Assembly (NCBI RefSeq): GCF_900108955.1
Contig: NZ_FNYA01000001.1
Span: forward strand, 620,001-684,000
Direction: 5' to 3'
Length of the DNA stretch: 64,000 bases
From: Flavobacterium terrigena
Lineage (GTDB): Bacteria; Bacteroidota; Bacteroidia; Flavobacteriales; Flavobacteriaceae
Part shown: positions 8,567-17,063 of the stretch, piece after piece
Numbering within the stretch: the stretch's first letter is position 1
Layout: every line of letters starts with the position of its first letter
Program-made: the position numbers and the translations under genes
The notes under the pieces: model-generated
What the model saw: the letters and a program-made list of their open reading frames with translations, nothing else
What the model was told of the DNA's origin: nothing
The model's database searches: none

Positions 8567-8585
8567 CCCTGAGCATGTCGAAGGG
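8567..8585. repeat. Short hairpin repeat CCCT-GAGCATGTCGA-AGGG
   Basis: The outer CCCT and AGGG pair with each other around GAGCATGTCGA. A related copy at 63176-63194 has GACT and AGTC as outer arms, so the stem changes in a compensatory way while the core stays. It sits just ahead of the DUF5606 terminator. Confidence 0.55.
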
Positions 8586-8587
8586 TC

Positions 8588-8621
8588 AAATCCCATTCTT
8601 ATTTAGAGTGGGATTTTTTTT
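8588..8621 (+). terminator. Rho-independent terminator after the DUF5606 gene
   Basis: AAATCCCATTCT and AGAGTGGGATTT form a 12-bp stem (one G-U in the plus-strand RNA) with a 5-base loop, followed by a run of T. The orientation fits the DUF5606 gene. Confidence 0.8.
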
Positions 8622-8650
8622 GTAGCACATAAATTTCTTTTCAAAACACT

Positions 8651-8734
8651 TTTAGTCGTGTCTTCCACTAAATCTTTTATTAATTGTAAAAGAAATTAAT
8701 AAAAGGATACCGCTTCAACCACGGCTAGACTAAA
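8651..8734. repeat. Two-level hairpin element in the DUF5606-mazG spacer
   Basis: Outer arms TTTAGTC...GTG (8651-8660) and CAC...GACTAAA (8720-8734) enclose an inner stem CTTTTATTAATT (8674-8685) / AATTAATAAAAG (8694-8705) with an 8-base loop. Between the stems are similar pyrimidine-rich words TCTTCCAC and GCTTCAAC. It does not code. It resembles hairpin repeats that I associate with Flavobacterium intergenic DNA, from memory only. The rest of the 283-bp spacer (8539-8821) holds the terminator, the short repeat and a heptad array. Confidence 0.5.
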
Positions 8735-8783
8735 CAACTATTTTTTCAAATCATAATTTATCCGTATTTTTATCAAAACAAAC

Positions 8784-8811
8784 CTGAAACTTGAAACTTG
8801 AAACCTGAAAC
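8784..8811 (+). repeat. Four tandem heptads of (C/T)TGAAAC just ahead of mazG
   Basis: TGAAAC begins at 8785, 8792, 8799 and 8806, exactly seven bases apart. The array ends 10 bases before the mazG ATG. A TTG inside it (8798) is in frame with mazG but is part of the array and unlikely to be the start. Confidence 0.65.
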
Positions 8812-8821
8812 AAACTTAAAA

Positions 8822-9595
8822 ATGAACACACGTCAACAACAATTACAAGCCTTTGAAAGATTACTGGATATTATGGACGATTTACGTGAAAAATGTCCAT
8901 GGGATAAAAAACAAACCTTAGAAAGTTTACGTCATTTAACTATTGAAGAAACTTACGAATTAGGTGACGCCATTTTAGATAACGATTTACCAGAAATTAA
9001 AAAGGAATTGGGCGATTTGTTGTTACACATTGTGTTTTATGCTAAAATTGGTTCTGAAACCAACGATTTTGACATTGCTGATGTAGCGAATAGCATTTCT
9101 GATAAGTTAATTGATCGTCATCCTCATATTTATGGCGATGTTGTGGTGGAAAATGAAGAACAAGTAAAACAAAATTGGGAAAAACTGAAACTAAAAGAAG
9201 GAAGAAAATCGGTTTTAGAAGGTGTTCCGAAAAGTTTACCAGCGTTAGTAAAAGCAAGCAGAATTCAAGATAAAGTAAAAGGTGTCGGATTTGATTGGGA
9301 AGAATCGCATCAAGTTTGGGAAAAAGTACAAGAAGAAATTGCCGAATTGCAAGTGGAAATCGCATCCAACAATCAAGATAAAATTGAAGCCGAATTTGGT
9401 GATGTTTTATTTTCAATGATAAATTATGCTCGATTTTTAAACGTAAATCCAGAAGACGCTTTAGAACGCACCAATAAAAAATTCATCAAACGTTTTATGT
9501 ATTTGGAAAGTAAAGCTTCTGAATTAGGAAAACAATTATCAGATATGTCTTTAGCCGAAATGGATGTTTTTTGGGAAGAAGCTAAAAAAATGTAA
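8822..9595 (+). CDS. mazG: Nucleoside triphosphate pyrophosphohydrolase
   Basis: Hydrolyses NTPs and dNTPs to the monophosphate and pyrophosphate. The 257-residue product has the two tandem MazG domains: DLREKCPWDKKQTLESL, EETYELGDAI and KKELGDLLLH in the first half, then EEIAELQ and FGDVLFSMINYAR in the second (EExxE and ExxD metal ligands). I take ATG 8822 (MNTRQQQ) as the start because the upstream in-frame TTG lies inside a tandem repeat. Cytoplasmic house-cleaning enzyme. Confidence 0.93.
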   Translation: MNTRQQQLQAFERLLDIMDDLREKCPWDKKQTLESLRHLTIEETYELGDAILDNDLPEIKKELGDLLLHIVFYAKIGSETNDFDIADVANSISDKLIDRHPHIYGDVVVENEEQVKQNWEKLKLKEGRKSVLEGVPKSLPALVKASRIQDKVKGVGFDWEESHQVWEKVQEEIAELQVEIASNNQDKIEAEFGDVLFSMINYARFLNVNPEDALERTNKKFIKRFMYLESKASELGKQLSDMSLAEMDVFWEEAKKM

Positions 9596-9649
9596 TATTC
9601 AATTAAACCTTTTTCGTCATTATAAGTCTAATTATTAAATCCGAAAACC

Positions 9650-10720
9650 ATGAGATTAAAATATCTTCTACTAATTAGCTTATTATCCATTTTCATTTCT
9701 TGTAGTAATGATACTGAATCTAATCCTTCTCCAACTGAAGAAGCGATGTATTTTCCACCAATAACTGGTACAACTTGGGAAACCAAAACACCCCAAAGTT
9801 TAGGATGGAATACTACAAACATTCAGCCTTTATACGATTATCTTAATCTAAAACATTCTAAAAGTTTTATTGTTTTGCACAATGGAAAAATTGTGATGGA
9901 ACAATATTTCAATGGTCATACCTCAACTTCACCTTGGTATTGGGCAAGTGCAGGAAAAACATTAACCTCAACTGTAACTGGAATTGCCGAACAAGAAGGA
10001 TTTTTAAACATCAATAATAAAGTCTCTGATTATTTAGGAACGGGTTGGACAAGCGCTACTTTAGCAAAAGAAAATTTAATTACTTGTAAGAATTTATTAA
10101 GTATGAATTCAGGTTTAGATGATGTTTTAGGCGATGATGTTTCACCTGCCAACTTACAATATGTTGCCGATGCTGGAACACGTTGGGCTTATCATAATGT
10201 GTATGTAAAATTACAAGATGTAGTTGCTGAAGCTACCAATCAAACCTGGGATAATTACTTTAACACCAAACTCCGTGATAAAATTGGAATGACTGGAACA
10301 TGGGTTCCTAATGGCGATTTAAGTGTATATTGGAGTAATACCAGAAGTATGGCGCGTTTCGGATTATTAGCTTTAGCCAAAGGAAAATGGAATGGCACAC
10401 AAATTATCAATTCAACCTATTTAAACAATGCTACAAATACCTCGCAATCTATTAATTTAGCTTATGGCTATTTATGGTGGTTAAATGGAAAAACTAGCTA
10501 TCACATGCCACAAAGTCAAATACAAATTCCTGGAACTTTAATTCCAACTGCACCATCAGATATGTATTGTGCTTTAGGGAAAGATGATCAAAAAATATAT
10601 GTTATACCAAGTAAAAAATTAGTAATTATCAGAATGGGTGACGCTGCAGATGGCTCTAATTTTGCTTTATCCGATTTTGATGAAACACTTTGGGAAAAAA
10701 TTAGTGCAGTTATAAATTAA
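9650..10720 (+). CDS. Serine hydrolase lipoprotein, beta-lactamase fold (second in window)
   Basis: Leader MRLKYLLLISLLSIFISC marks a lipoprotein with Cys18. The 356-residue product carries SAGK (100-103) and YHN (181-183), the first two active-site motifs of class C beta-lactamase-like hydrolases, and a late LWWLNGK segment. It is only distantly similar to the gene at 5439. Substrate unknown. A symmetrical terminator abuts its stop codon. Confidence 0.88.
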   Translation: MRLKYLLLISLLSIFISCSNDTESNPSPTEEAMYFPPITGTTWETKTPQSLGWNTTNIQPLYDYLNLKHSKSFIVLHNGKIVMEQYFNGHTSTSPWYWASAGKTLTSTVTGIAEQEGFLNINNKVSDYLGTGWTSATLAKENLITCKNLLSMNSGLDDVLGDDVSPANLQYVADAGTRWAYHNVYVKLQDVVAEATNQTWDNYFNTKLRDKIGMTGTWVPNGDLSVYWSNTRSMARFGLLALAKGKWNGTQIINSTYLNNATNTSQSINLAYGYLWWLNGKTSYHMPQSQIQIPGTLIPTAPSDMYCALGKDDQKIYVIPSKKLVIIRMGDAADGSNFALSDFDETLWEKISAVIN

Positions 10721-10766
10721 AAAAGCAAATCCCAATTTGAAATGTCAAATTGGGATTTGCTTTTTT
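10718..10766. terminator. Bidirectional terminator between convergent genes
   Basis: GCAAATCCCAATTTGA and TCAAATTGGGATTTGC form a perfect 16-bp stem with a 4-base loop, flanked by A-run and T-run on either side. It overlaps the stop codons of both convergent genes (10720 and 10765), so it can end transcription from either direction. Confidence 0.9.
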
Positions 10767-11319
10767 ATGCTCTTTCTTGAAGAAGCGCTTCATCAAATTC
10801 CATGGAATCTATAATTTCTTCTTTAATTTCGGGTTTAGACAATCTTAATAGATTGAATTTTTCAAACTGTTCTAAATTCTCTTCTTTACCATTAAAATAA
10901 GGAAAAACATCCATAATTGGCGATTCTGAAATTACAGGAATTGTATATTCTCCCATAGTTCCATTCATAACTGTTACAGTATTATCAAAAGCCTCTTTAA
11001 TATCATTAGCTTGTAACAAGATATTGATATTCGATTTTCTTTCTTTTCCACTTTCTTCATCATAAGCCAACAAGGAAACTTTCGATTTAAACCAACGATC
11101 TGAATTCTCAAAAGGGTGAATTTCAGCATAGTTAGCGACTTTAATATTTGTGATTTTAAATTCTTCACTAATGTAAGCAGACATTTCTTCATTAATTCTA
11201 GTTTCCGCTTCAGTATAAGATAAAGCATCCACCAAATAAGGTTCAGTGACAACTTTCTGAACTCCAGTATCGTCCATTTTTCTATATTTCACTCTACATT
11301 CAAACCAAATTGCACTCAT
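10765..11319 (-). CDS. DUF4494 domain protein
   Basis: The 184-residue protein opens IWFECRVKYRK and continues VTEPYLVDALSYTEAETRI, then DRWFKSKVSLLAYDEESGKE and a terminal IMDVFPYF; these are hallmarks of DUF4494, a family confined largely to Bacteroidota. No signal peptide or membrane segment. Function not known. A -7 element match (11347-11354) lies about 30 bases upstream and the shared terminator follows, so it is probably transcribed alone. Confidence 0.85.
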   Translation of the reverse strand: MSAIWFECRVKYRKMDDTGVQKVVTEPYLVDALSYTEAETRINEEMSAYISEEFKITNIKVANYAEIHPFENSDRWFKSKVSLLAYDEESGKERKSNINILLQANDIKEAFDNTVTVMNGTMGEYTIPVISESPIMDVFPYFNGKEENLEQFEKFNLLRLSKPEIKEEIIDSMEFDEALLQERA

Positions 11320-11346
11320 ATTTTATTTTATTTTTTATTTAAAAAC

Positions 11347-11354
11347 CAAAGGTA
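11347..11354 (-). promoter_or_regulatory. -7 element match ahead of the DUF4494 gene
   Basis: On the minus strand TACCTTTG fits TAnnTTTG, 28 bases before the ATG. No TTTG is seen at the expected upstream distance. Confidence 0.4.
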
Positions 11355-11426
11355 AGATTAACAAAAAAATTAATGAAGTGTTTCACAAATTAGATATCCA
11401 CAATTTATTAATTTCTAAAAAATCAT

Positions 11427-11462
11427 AAAAAAAACCGCTACAAATTCTTGCAACGGTTTTTT
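11427..11462 (-). terminator. Terminator of the large lipoprotein gene
   Basis: On the minus strand the stem AAAACCGTTGCAAG / TTGTAGCGGTTTT (with G-U pairs) is followed by a T-run. It lies just after the stop of the gene at 11483 and is almost the same as the terminator at 13327. Confidence 0.8.
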
Positions 11463-11482
11463 AAAATCTAATAATTTAAGAA

Positions 11483-13261
11483 TTAATTATCTCTAAAAAC
11501 ATGAATTGTTGCAGAAAGAGTATGAGTTCCGGTTGAATTTGTATAAGTTCCGTTAATTGTCATATCAATATAACCTCCAATTGGACCAATTTGACTAACA
11601 ACAAACTGAAGATCATTTGTTACATTATAATCTACAGTAGTAGTGGTAGTTGTTCCAGGTGTGGTTGAAAAATTCAGTGAAATTTGAGGTGCATTACCAA
11701 TCGTGTAAGTACCTACTGAAGTCATTAAATCACCATTTAAAGCAAAATAAGGTACATTTTGCTGAGTATTTATGAATATTCCAGGCGCTACTGGTGTAAA
11801 AAGATTGGCATACACATTTGACACAACATAATTCACTGGATTATTATCTACTTGATAGGTAATAAATTCATTAACTGCATTACAAGCGTTAATAATTCCA
11901 ATATTTGTTGTTGGTGCAGTTGCAGTAAACGTAATTGCATCGGTGCTTTGTAAATTAGTAAAATCTTCGCCTACAATTTCAAATTGCTGTGAAGTTCCAC
12001 AAACATTAGTTGTAAAAGAAAAATCACCATTTGTTACCGTTTGTATTACTTGTCCGTAGTAATTAGAAACATTCAAGTTTTTTAACTTTACAATTCCATT
12101 TGTGACATTGGCATTGGCACACGTTTTTAAAATTCCAGTAATATTAATCGTTGTAATTGCAGTTGCTGTCAAATTTATGACTGGTAAAGTATTTGAACTT
12201 CCTGTAGCGAATGGCCCAACTGAAGCAGTATAAATTACATTTCCACAAAAATCTGAAACATTTAAGGTCAACGTTTCATTTGCTGGAATAATTCCAGTTA
12301 CTTGTCCAGTACTATTTGTTAATCCGTTAGTACCATAAGCCTGACTTGGTCTAATTAATGTTACCGTTAAATTAGAAATAGGCAAATTATTATTATTTTG
12401 AACTGTTACAGTTAAATTACACTGATCAAAAGGTGCATCGCAATTCCACCAAGAAAAATGAGAAACATTACCCACATATTTATTTCCAACTTTAGTTGCA
12501 GCACCTTCTTGTTTCCATATTCCTGCTACTTCATCAAATGACCAAAGTGGAATTGTTGAAGGAGAAGAACTCAATTGACTTGCATCAATATCTAAAGAAA
12601 TTTCAGCTGTATGACCGTTGGCAATATTTAATTTTTGTCCGCCACTTCCAGTTAATTCAACATGAAGCATTCCGAAAGTTTCCAACACTTTTGCATCACC
12701 ATTAGAATTACTTGCTAATAAAGAACCTGGCATGGTTTCGCTTAAATACGTATCAGATGGTTTCAAGTGATATAACCCAACTTGAACGCTACCAGTATAA
12801 GCATTTCCATTTGCATCTTTAAATGCACCATCAAATTTTACTTTGGTTCCGTTTGCCAAATTCACTTCGCTATTAATCCCTGAAGTAACAGTTGCAGTTG
12901 GTGTATTAGGAATAAGCATGATATTAATACGATTATCACCAGATGTTGGCACCAAAACTCTTGAACCATCAATAAAACCAGGTTTCACAACTTTTACATG
13001 GGCAAATTTTTCTTTTACTGAAGCATTACTAATTGAAAATAAACCGTTAGAATTCGTTTGTACTGAAGTTGACCCAATTGTAACCGTAGCATTAGAAACT
13101 GGATTTCCATTAGTTTCCAAAATTAAGCCATGAAAATTTCTGCTTACATCATTACCTTGATCGTAATTAATAACCTGATGGTTGTCTTCAATTGCATCAT
13201 TATCTTCGTTACAACTTAAAAACAAAGCAGAAAGAAATAATATTAAATAGTATTTTTTCAT
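11483..13261 (-). CDS. Large carboxypeptidase-regulatory-like lipoprotein
   Basis: Lipoprotein leader MKKYYLILFLSALFLSC (Cys17) followed by an acidic segment EDNDAIEDN that resembles the export signal for surface lipoproteins in Bacteroidota. Residues about 42-115 are a carboxypeptidase regulatory-like beta-sandwich (NFHGLILETNGNPVSNATV). The rest is beta-rich with repeated Thr/Asn-rich segments, and SHFSWWNCDAPFDQC near residue 270 is typical of such Flavobacterial proteins. Total 592 residues. Probably a cell-surface binding or adhesion protein; no enzyme motif is seen. Confidence 0.82.
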   Translation of the reverse strand: MKKYYLILFLSALFLSCNEDNDAIEDNHQVINYDQGNDVSRNFHGLILETNGNPVSNATVTIGSTSVQTNSNGLFSISNASVKEKFAHVKVVKPGFIDGSRVLVPTSGDNRINIMLIPNTPTATVTSGINSEVNLANGTKVKFDGAFKDANGNAYTGSVQVGLYHLKPSDTYLSETMPGSLLASNSNGDAKVLETFGMLHVELTGSGGQKLNIANGHTAEISLDIDASQLSSSPSTIPLWSFDEVAGIWKQEGAATKVGNKYVGNVSHFSWWNCDAPFDQCNLTVTVQNNNNLPISNLTVTLIRPSQAYGTNGLTNSTGQVTGIIPANETLTLNVSDFCGNVIYTASVGPFATGSSNTLPVINLTATAITTINITGILKTCANANVTNGIVKLKNLNVSNYYGQVIQTVTNGDFSFTTNVCGTSQQFEIVGEDFTNLQSTDAITFTATAPTTNIGIINACNAVNEFITYQVDNNPVNYVVSNVYANLFTPVAPGIFINTQQNVPYFALNGDLMTSVGTYTIGNAPQISLNFSTTPGTTTTTTVDYNVTNDLQFVVSQIGPIGGYIDMTINGTYTNSTGTHTLSATIHVFRDN

Positions 13262-13326
13262 AATAGTAGTGTTTAGTTTTTTATAGTTAATCTTATAAAA
13301 GTAGTAAATATTTTCTTACCTAATAC

Positions 13327-13362
13327 AAAAAAAACCGCTACAACATTTTGTAACGGTTTTGT
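13327..13362 (-). terminator. Terminator of the small acidic protein gene, near copy of the one at 11427
   Basis: Minus-strand stem CCGTTACAA / TTGTAGCGG with a 4-base loop inside an A-run/T-run frame. The sequence closely matches the terminator of the next gene downstream, suggesting that the terminators, not only the genes, were copied or share origin. Confidence 0.8.
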
Positions 13363-13369
13363 TATTTTT

Positions 13370-13600
13370 CTATGCTTGTTCGTAGCGTTCCATTTCTCGG
13401 TCATAAAATTCGCCAGCTAGCGTAATTAAATGTTCCATTTCAGCTTCTAATTCGGTTTGATCTTCTTCTTCAATATCTTCTAAAAATTCTACTGAATCAT
13501 CTTTTAAATTGATGAAAAATCTCGGATATTCTAAATGAATAACAAAAATATCATCCGGAAAATCAGTATTATCGCCTGTTACAAATTTTGGTATTTCCAT
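13370..13600 (-). CDS. Small acidic protein of unknown function
   Basis: 76 residues with about 22 Asp/Glu. It begins MEIPKFVTGDNTDFPDDIFVI and the second half (FLEDIEEEDQTELEAEMEHL) is predicted helical and strongly acidic. No membrane segment or known motif. It has its own terminator and clear spacing. The codon use is like that of its neighbours. Function unknown. Confidence 0.75.
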   Translation of the reverse strand: MEIPKFVTGDNTDFPDDIFVIHLEYPRFFINLKDDSVEFLEDIEEEDQTELEAEMEHLITLAGEFYDREMERYEQA

Positions 13601-13676
13601 GTTTTAAATTGTATAATGTTTTATTGTAAATTCTAAATTCTTTTGTAAATGTACAAATTCTATTAGTTTATTAAAA

Positions 13677-15035
13677 TTATCTGTGATGTTTCAGCAAAAA
13701 TCTGAATCGTAAATACAGCATAATGGCTGCTGCAGTTAATCCGGCTAATAAGCCAATCCAAACACCTTCTGCTTTTAATTCTGTATATCTTCCCAAATAA
13801 ATTGAAATCGGAAAACCAATCATCCAATACGCAACAAAAGTCAAATACATAGGCACTTTTACATCTTGCAAACCACGTAATGCTCCTAAAACCACGACTT
13901 GAATTCCATCAGAAATTTGGAAAAATGCTGCTACGATTAATAATTTAGAAGAAATAGAAAGCACTTCTTTGATTTCAACTGCATTTAATTGTGTTTCTGA
14001 ATTCACAAAGAACGAAGGAAAAAATTGACAACCCAGCATAAAAATAACCGCGAAAACAATTTCAACAATTATGGCCATTAAGAAAATAGAATGGGCAACT
14101 GTATTTAATTTTTTATAATCGTCTAAACCTTTGTGATTGGCCACACGAATCATGGCTGTTACGCTTAATCCCATGGCAAACATAAATGTTAGTGAAGCCA
14201 AACTCAATGCAATTTGATTCGCGGCTTGACTCGTAGTCCCAATCATTCCGCACAACCAGATTGCTCCAGTGAACAACGCCACTTCAAAAAACATTTGCAT
14301 AGAAGATGGAATTCCCAACTTAATGATTTTATCCGACATACTTTTCTGAAAAGATTGCCATCCGAAATTTTGGAAAAACGATTTGAATTTTTTGTTTTTA
14401 GATAAGATATAATGCATATAAATTACCATAAAAATACGAGCAATTAACGTTCCGATAGCAGAACCTACAATTCCCATTTTAGGAAACATAAACAGTCCGA
14501 AAACCAATAAAGCATTAATTACAACGTTAATAATATTTCCGTAAATTGTAGCATACATCGAATATTTCGTTTCACTCATTCCGTCAGCAAATTGCTTATA
14601 AGCTTGAAAAATCACAAGCGGAACCAATGAAAAACCAACAATATCTAAGAAAGGTTTAGCTAATTTCACTACTTCAACCGGCTGGTTCATGTAGGACAAA
14701 ATCGGTTTGGCAAAAAACAACAAAAAGAACAATCCGAAACCTAAAATGGTACATAAGATTAATCCGTTTTGAAAAGCACTTCTTCCGCCTTCTCTGTCTT
14801 TTTGACTATCAAACTCTGCTATAATTGGCGTTATTGCAGTTGAAAATCCTATTCCGATTGACATCCCAATAAATACAAAACTATTACCTAAAGAAACTGC
14901 CGCTAATTCTGTAGAACCTAATTGTCCCACAAAAATATTATCTACCACTCCAACCAAAGTATGTCCAACCATACCTAAAATCACAGGTAAAGCCAAGTTG
15001 AAATTGTATTTGAATTCTTGGAAGTATTTTTTCAT
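13677..15035 (-). CDS. MATE-family multidrug exporter
   Basis: A 452-residue inner-membrane protein with about 12 hydrophobic segments in two similar halves, starting FNLALPVILGMVGHTLVGVVDNIFVGQLG, the classical MATE opening. VGSAIGTLIARIFMV and GALRGLQDVKVPM are other family landmarks. It is expected to expel cationic compounds in exchange for Na+ or H+. Substrate unknown. Standalone on the minus strand. Confidence 0.92.
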   Translation of the reverse strand: MKKYFQEFKYNFNLALPVILGMVGHTLVGVVDNIFVGQLGSTELAAVSLGNSFVFIGMSIGIGFSTAITPIIAEFDSQKDREGGRSAFQNGLILCTILGFGLFFLLFFAKPILSYMNQPVEVVKLAKPFLDIVGFSLVPLVIFQAYKQFADGMSETKYSMYATIYGNIINVVINALLVFGLFMFPKMGIVGSAIGTLIARIFMVIYMHYILSKNKKFKSFFQNFGWQSFQKSMSDKIIKLGIPSSMQMFFEVALFTGAIWLCGMIGTTSQAANQIALSLASLTFMFAMGLSVTAMIRVANHKGLDDYKKLNTVAHSIFLMAIIVEIVFAVIFMLGCQFFPSFFVNSETQLNAVEIKEVLSISSKLLIVAAFFQISDGIQVVVLGALRGLQDVKVPMYLTFVAYWMIGFPISIYLGRYTELKAEGVWIGLLAGLTAAAIMLYLRFRFLLKHHR

Positions 15036-15066
15036 TTTATATTATTTATTATCTTGCCTAAAAAAA

Positions 15067-15483
15067 ATGTTTGAGACAATCCTTATTATAACTGTAATTT
15101 TAACTAATGTAACAATCTACTTTTTCTTAAATGATAAAGAAAGATATAAACCAATTTACTTAAAAACCTCTATTGCATTAATAACAGTTTCTTTGATATA
15201 TTATTTAGCGTTTAAACCTGAAACTTTTAGTTTAAACTTTTTATCAATTCTGTTTTTCTTTAGTATTGGATTAATTATTATGCATTATATGCAAATACCT
15301 ATTGATAATAGAATGGATCAATTTGTTCAGCAAAATAAAAATAATACAGGCTTACAAAAAATGAGAGAATTTCAAAAAACGATTATTTCATCAACAAAAT
15401 TTTTATTTTTTCCTGGGATAACCATTGTACAAATTATTATGATTCTATCATTAGAAATGAGACTTGATATGATTCACAAATAA
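15067..15483 (+). CDS. Small integral membrane protein of unknown function
   Basis: 138 residues from the ATG at 15067 (MFETILIITVILT). Earlier in-frame starts overlap the 5' end of the divergent MATE gene and would add a poor N-terminus, so I reject them. Four hydrophobic stretches are visible (about 4-20, 32-46, 58-74 and 116-130). No motif recognised. Convergent with hisS with a 15-bp gap. Confidence 0.65.
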   Translation: MFETILIITVILTNVTIYFFLNDKERYKPIYLKTSIALITVSLIYYLAFKPETFSLNFLSILFFFSIGLIIMHYMQIPIDNRMDQFVQQNKNNTGLQKMREFQKTIISSTKFLFFPGITIVQIIMILSLEMRLDMIHK

Positions 15484-15498
15484 AATTTGTCTAATAAA

Positions 15499-16869
15499 CT
15501 ATTTCAATTTTTCTACTAATTCGTTTAACGAAACAGTAACTTGTTCACCAGAAACTAAATCTTTGACTTTAAATTGATTTTGTTTCATTTCTTCTTCACC
15601 AACCAAAACCGCAAACTGAATTCCTTTTTTCTCTGCAAACTTAAATTGTTTATCCAATTTCGATTTATCAGGATACATTTCAACTTTAATTCCGCTTTGT
15701 CTTAAGTGCGAAATCGCTTTTAATGAAAATAACGTTTCTGCTTCTCCGAAATTAATGAATAATGCTTTTGAAGTTGTAGCTACCGTTTCTGGAAACAATC
15801 CTAATTCTTCCAAAACCAAATAAATTCTATCTAATCCGAAAGAAATTCCAACACCACTCATATTTTTCAAACCGAAAATACCAGTTAAATCGTCATAACG
15901 ACCACCGCCACCAATTGAACCCATTGCAACACCTTCCGGCGCTCCGACTTCATAAATAGCTCCAGTATAATAATTTAAACCACGAGCTAAAGTCACATCT
16001 AAATCTAAACTTGCCGATTGTAAACCTAATTCGTTAATTGCATTGCAAATGAATTTCAATTCTTCTACACCTTTTGTTCCTTCTGCTGAAGCAGCTAAAA
16101 GCGTCGCTAATTTTTCAATTTTTTCGTTAATAGTTCCAGTGAAGTTGAAAAGCGGTTGTACTTTTTCAATAGCCGATTCAGAAATTCCTTTTTCAAGCAT
16201 TTCTTTCTTCACACCATCTTCACCAATCTTATCTAATTTATCTAATGCAACTGTAAAATCAATTAATTTATCAGAAGCACCAATCACTTCAGCAATTCCA
16301 GATAATATTTTACGGTTGTTAATTTTAATATTTACGCCTTTTAAACCTAAAGCGGTAAAAATCGTATCGTACAATTGTACAAATTCTACTTCTTGCCAAA
16401 GCGAATTACTTCCCACCACATCTGCATCGCATTGAAAAAACTCTCTAAAACGTCCTTTTTGTGGTCTATCTGCTCTCCAAACGGGTTGAATTTGATAACG
16501 TTTGAACGGAAATTCTAATTCGTTTTGGTGTTGCACAACATAACGCGCAAATGGCACGGTTAAGTCGTATCGCAAAGCTTTTTCTGAGATTGAAGACGTT
16601 ATTTTTTTACTATTTTTAGCACTTAAATCTTCATCAGAGACTTTTTCCAAATAATCTCCAGAATTCAATATTTTAAAAATCAATCTGTCACCTTCTTCAC
16701 CATATTTCCCCATTAAAGTATCCGAATTTTCAAAAGAGGGTGTTTCAATTGGTTGAAAGCCAAACTTTTCAAAATTAGATTTTATGATAGAAAATATGTA
16801 GTTTCTTTTTGCTACTTCTGTAGATGAAAAATCGCGAGTTCCTTTAGGAATACTTGGTTTTTGAGCCAT
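15499..16869 (-). CDS. hisS: Histidyl-tRNA synthetase
   Basis: Class II synthetase charging tRNA-His. The 456-residue product has motif 2 ([15 protein letters not shown]), the HisRS signatures [15 protein letters not shown] and GGGGRYDDL, motif 3 ([11 protein letters not shown]), and a C-terminal anticodon-binding domain from about residue 360. The start [16 protein letters not shown] is typical. The divergent spacer to the ABC permease (16870-17063) carries two heptad-phased repeats. Confidence 0.97.
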   Translation of the reverse strand: MAQKPSIPKGTRDFSSTEVAKRNYIFSIIKSNFEKFGFQPIETPSFENSDTLMGKYGEEGDRLIFKILNSGDYLEKVSDEDLSAKNSKKITSSISEKALRYDLTVPFARYVVQHQNELEFPFKRYQIQPVWRADRPQKGRFREFFQCDADVVGSNSLWQEVEFVQLYDTIFTALGLKGVNIKINNRKILSGIAEVIGASDKLIDFTVALDKLDKIGEDGVKKEMLEKGISESAIEKVQPLFNFTGTINEKIEKLATLLAASAEGTKGVEELKFICNAINELGLQSASLDLDVTLARGLNYYTGAIYEVGAPEGVAMGSIGGGGRYDDLTGIFGLKNMSGVGISFGLDRIYLVLEELGLFPETVATTSKALFINFGEAETLFSLKAISHLRQSGIKVEMYPDKSKLDKQFKFAEKKGIQFAVLVGEEEMKQNQFKVKDLVSGEQVTVSLNELVEKLK

Positions 16870-16882
16870 AATAGTAATACGT

Positions 16883-16912
16883 CAATGCGGCAATTTGCCA
16901 ATTATCAATTAT
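16883..16912. repeat. Tandem CAAT words with period 8-8-7-7
   Basis: CAAT begins at 16883, 16891, 16899 and 16906. The last two heptads are CAATTAT. It lies 13 bases upstream of the hisS start and is one of several short-period arrays in spacers of this window. Confidence 0.5.
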
Positions 16913-16951
16913 TGTGGTGCAAATATCTTACTTTTAAATGACAATAGGAAA

Positions 16952-17013
16952 AAGAGCTAAGGAAAAAGTATGAAGAGCCAAGAAAAACTTTTGCCTTTTT
17001 ACTTTGCCTTGGC
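16952..17013. repeat. Inverted pair of heptad-phased arrays (AAG / CTT)
   Basis: AAG starts at 16952, 16959, 16966, 16973 and 16980, exactly seven apart. Then CTT starts at 16988, 16995 and 17002, also seven apart. AGCCAAG (16977) and CTTGGCT (17008) pair to close a hairpin. It lies between the divergent hisS and ABC permease genes. Confidence 0.55.
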
Positions 17014-17063
17014 TGTTTTTTAAAAAAGGTGTAACAAAAACATAAAATCAACTACAAATAGGC

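Noticed and set aside
8798-8821. TTG-initiated extension of MazG
   Set aside because: The added codons fall inside the TGAAAC tandem array; the ATG at 8822 gives the normal N-terminus.
9042-9416. Antisense open frame inside mazG
   Set aside because: It is a shadow of the mazG coding strand with no start signal or family resemblance; many similar shadows in the window were dismissed likewise.
14998-15066. 23-codon extension of the small membrane protein
   Set aside because: It lies inside the divergent MATE gene and its leader; ATG 15067 is a better start.
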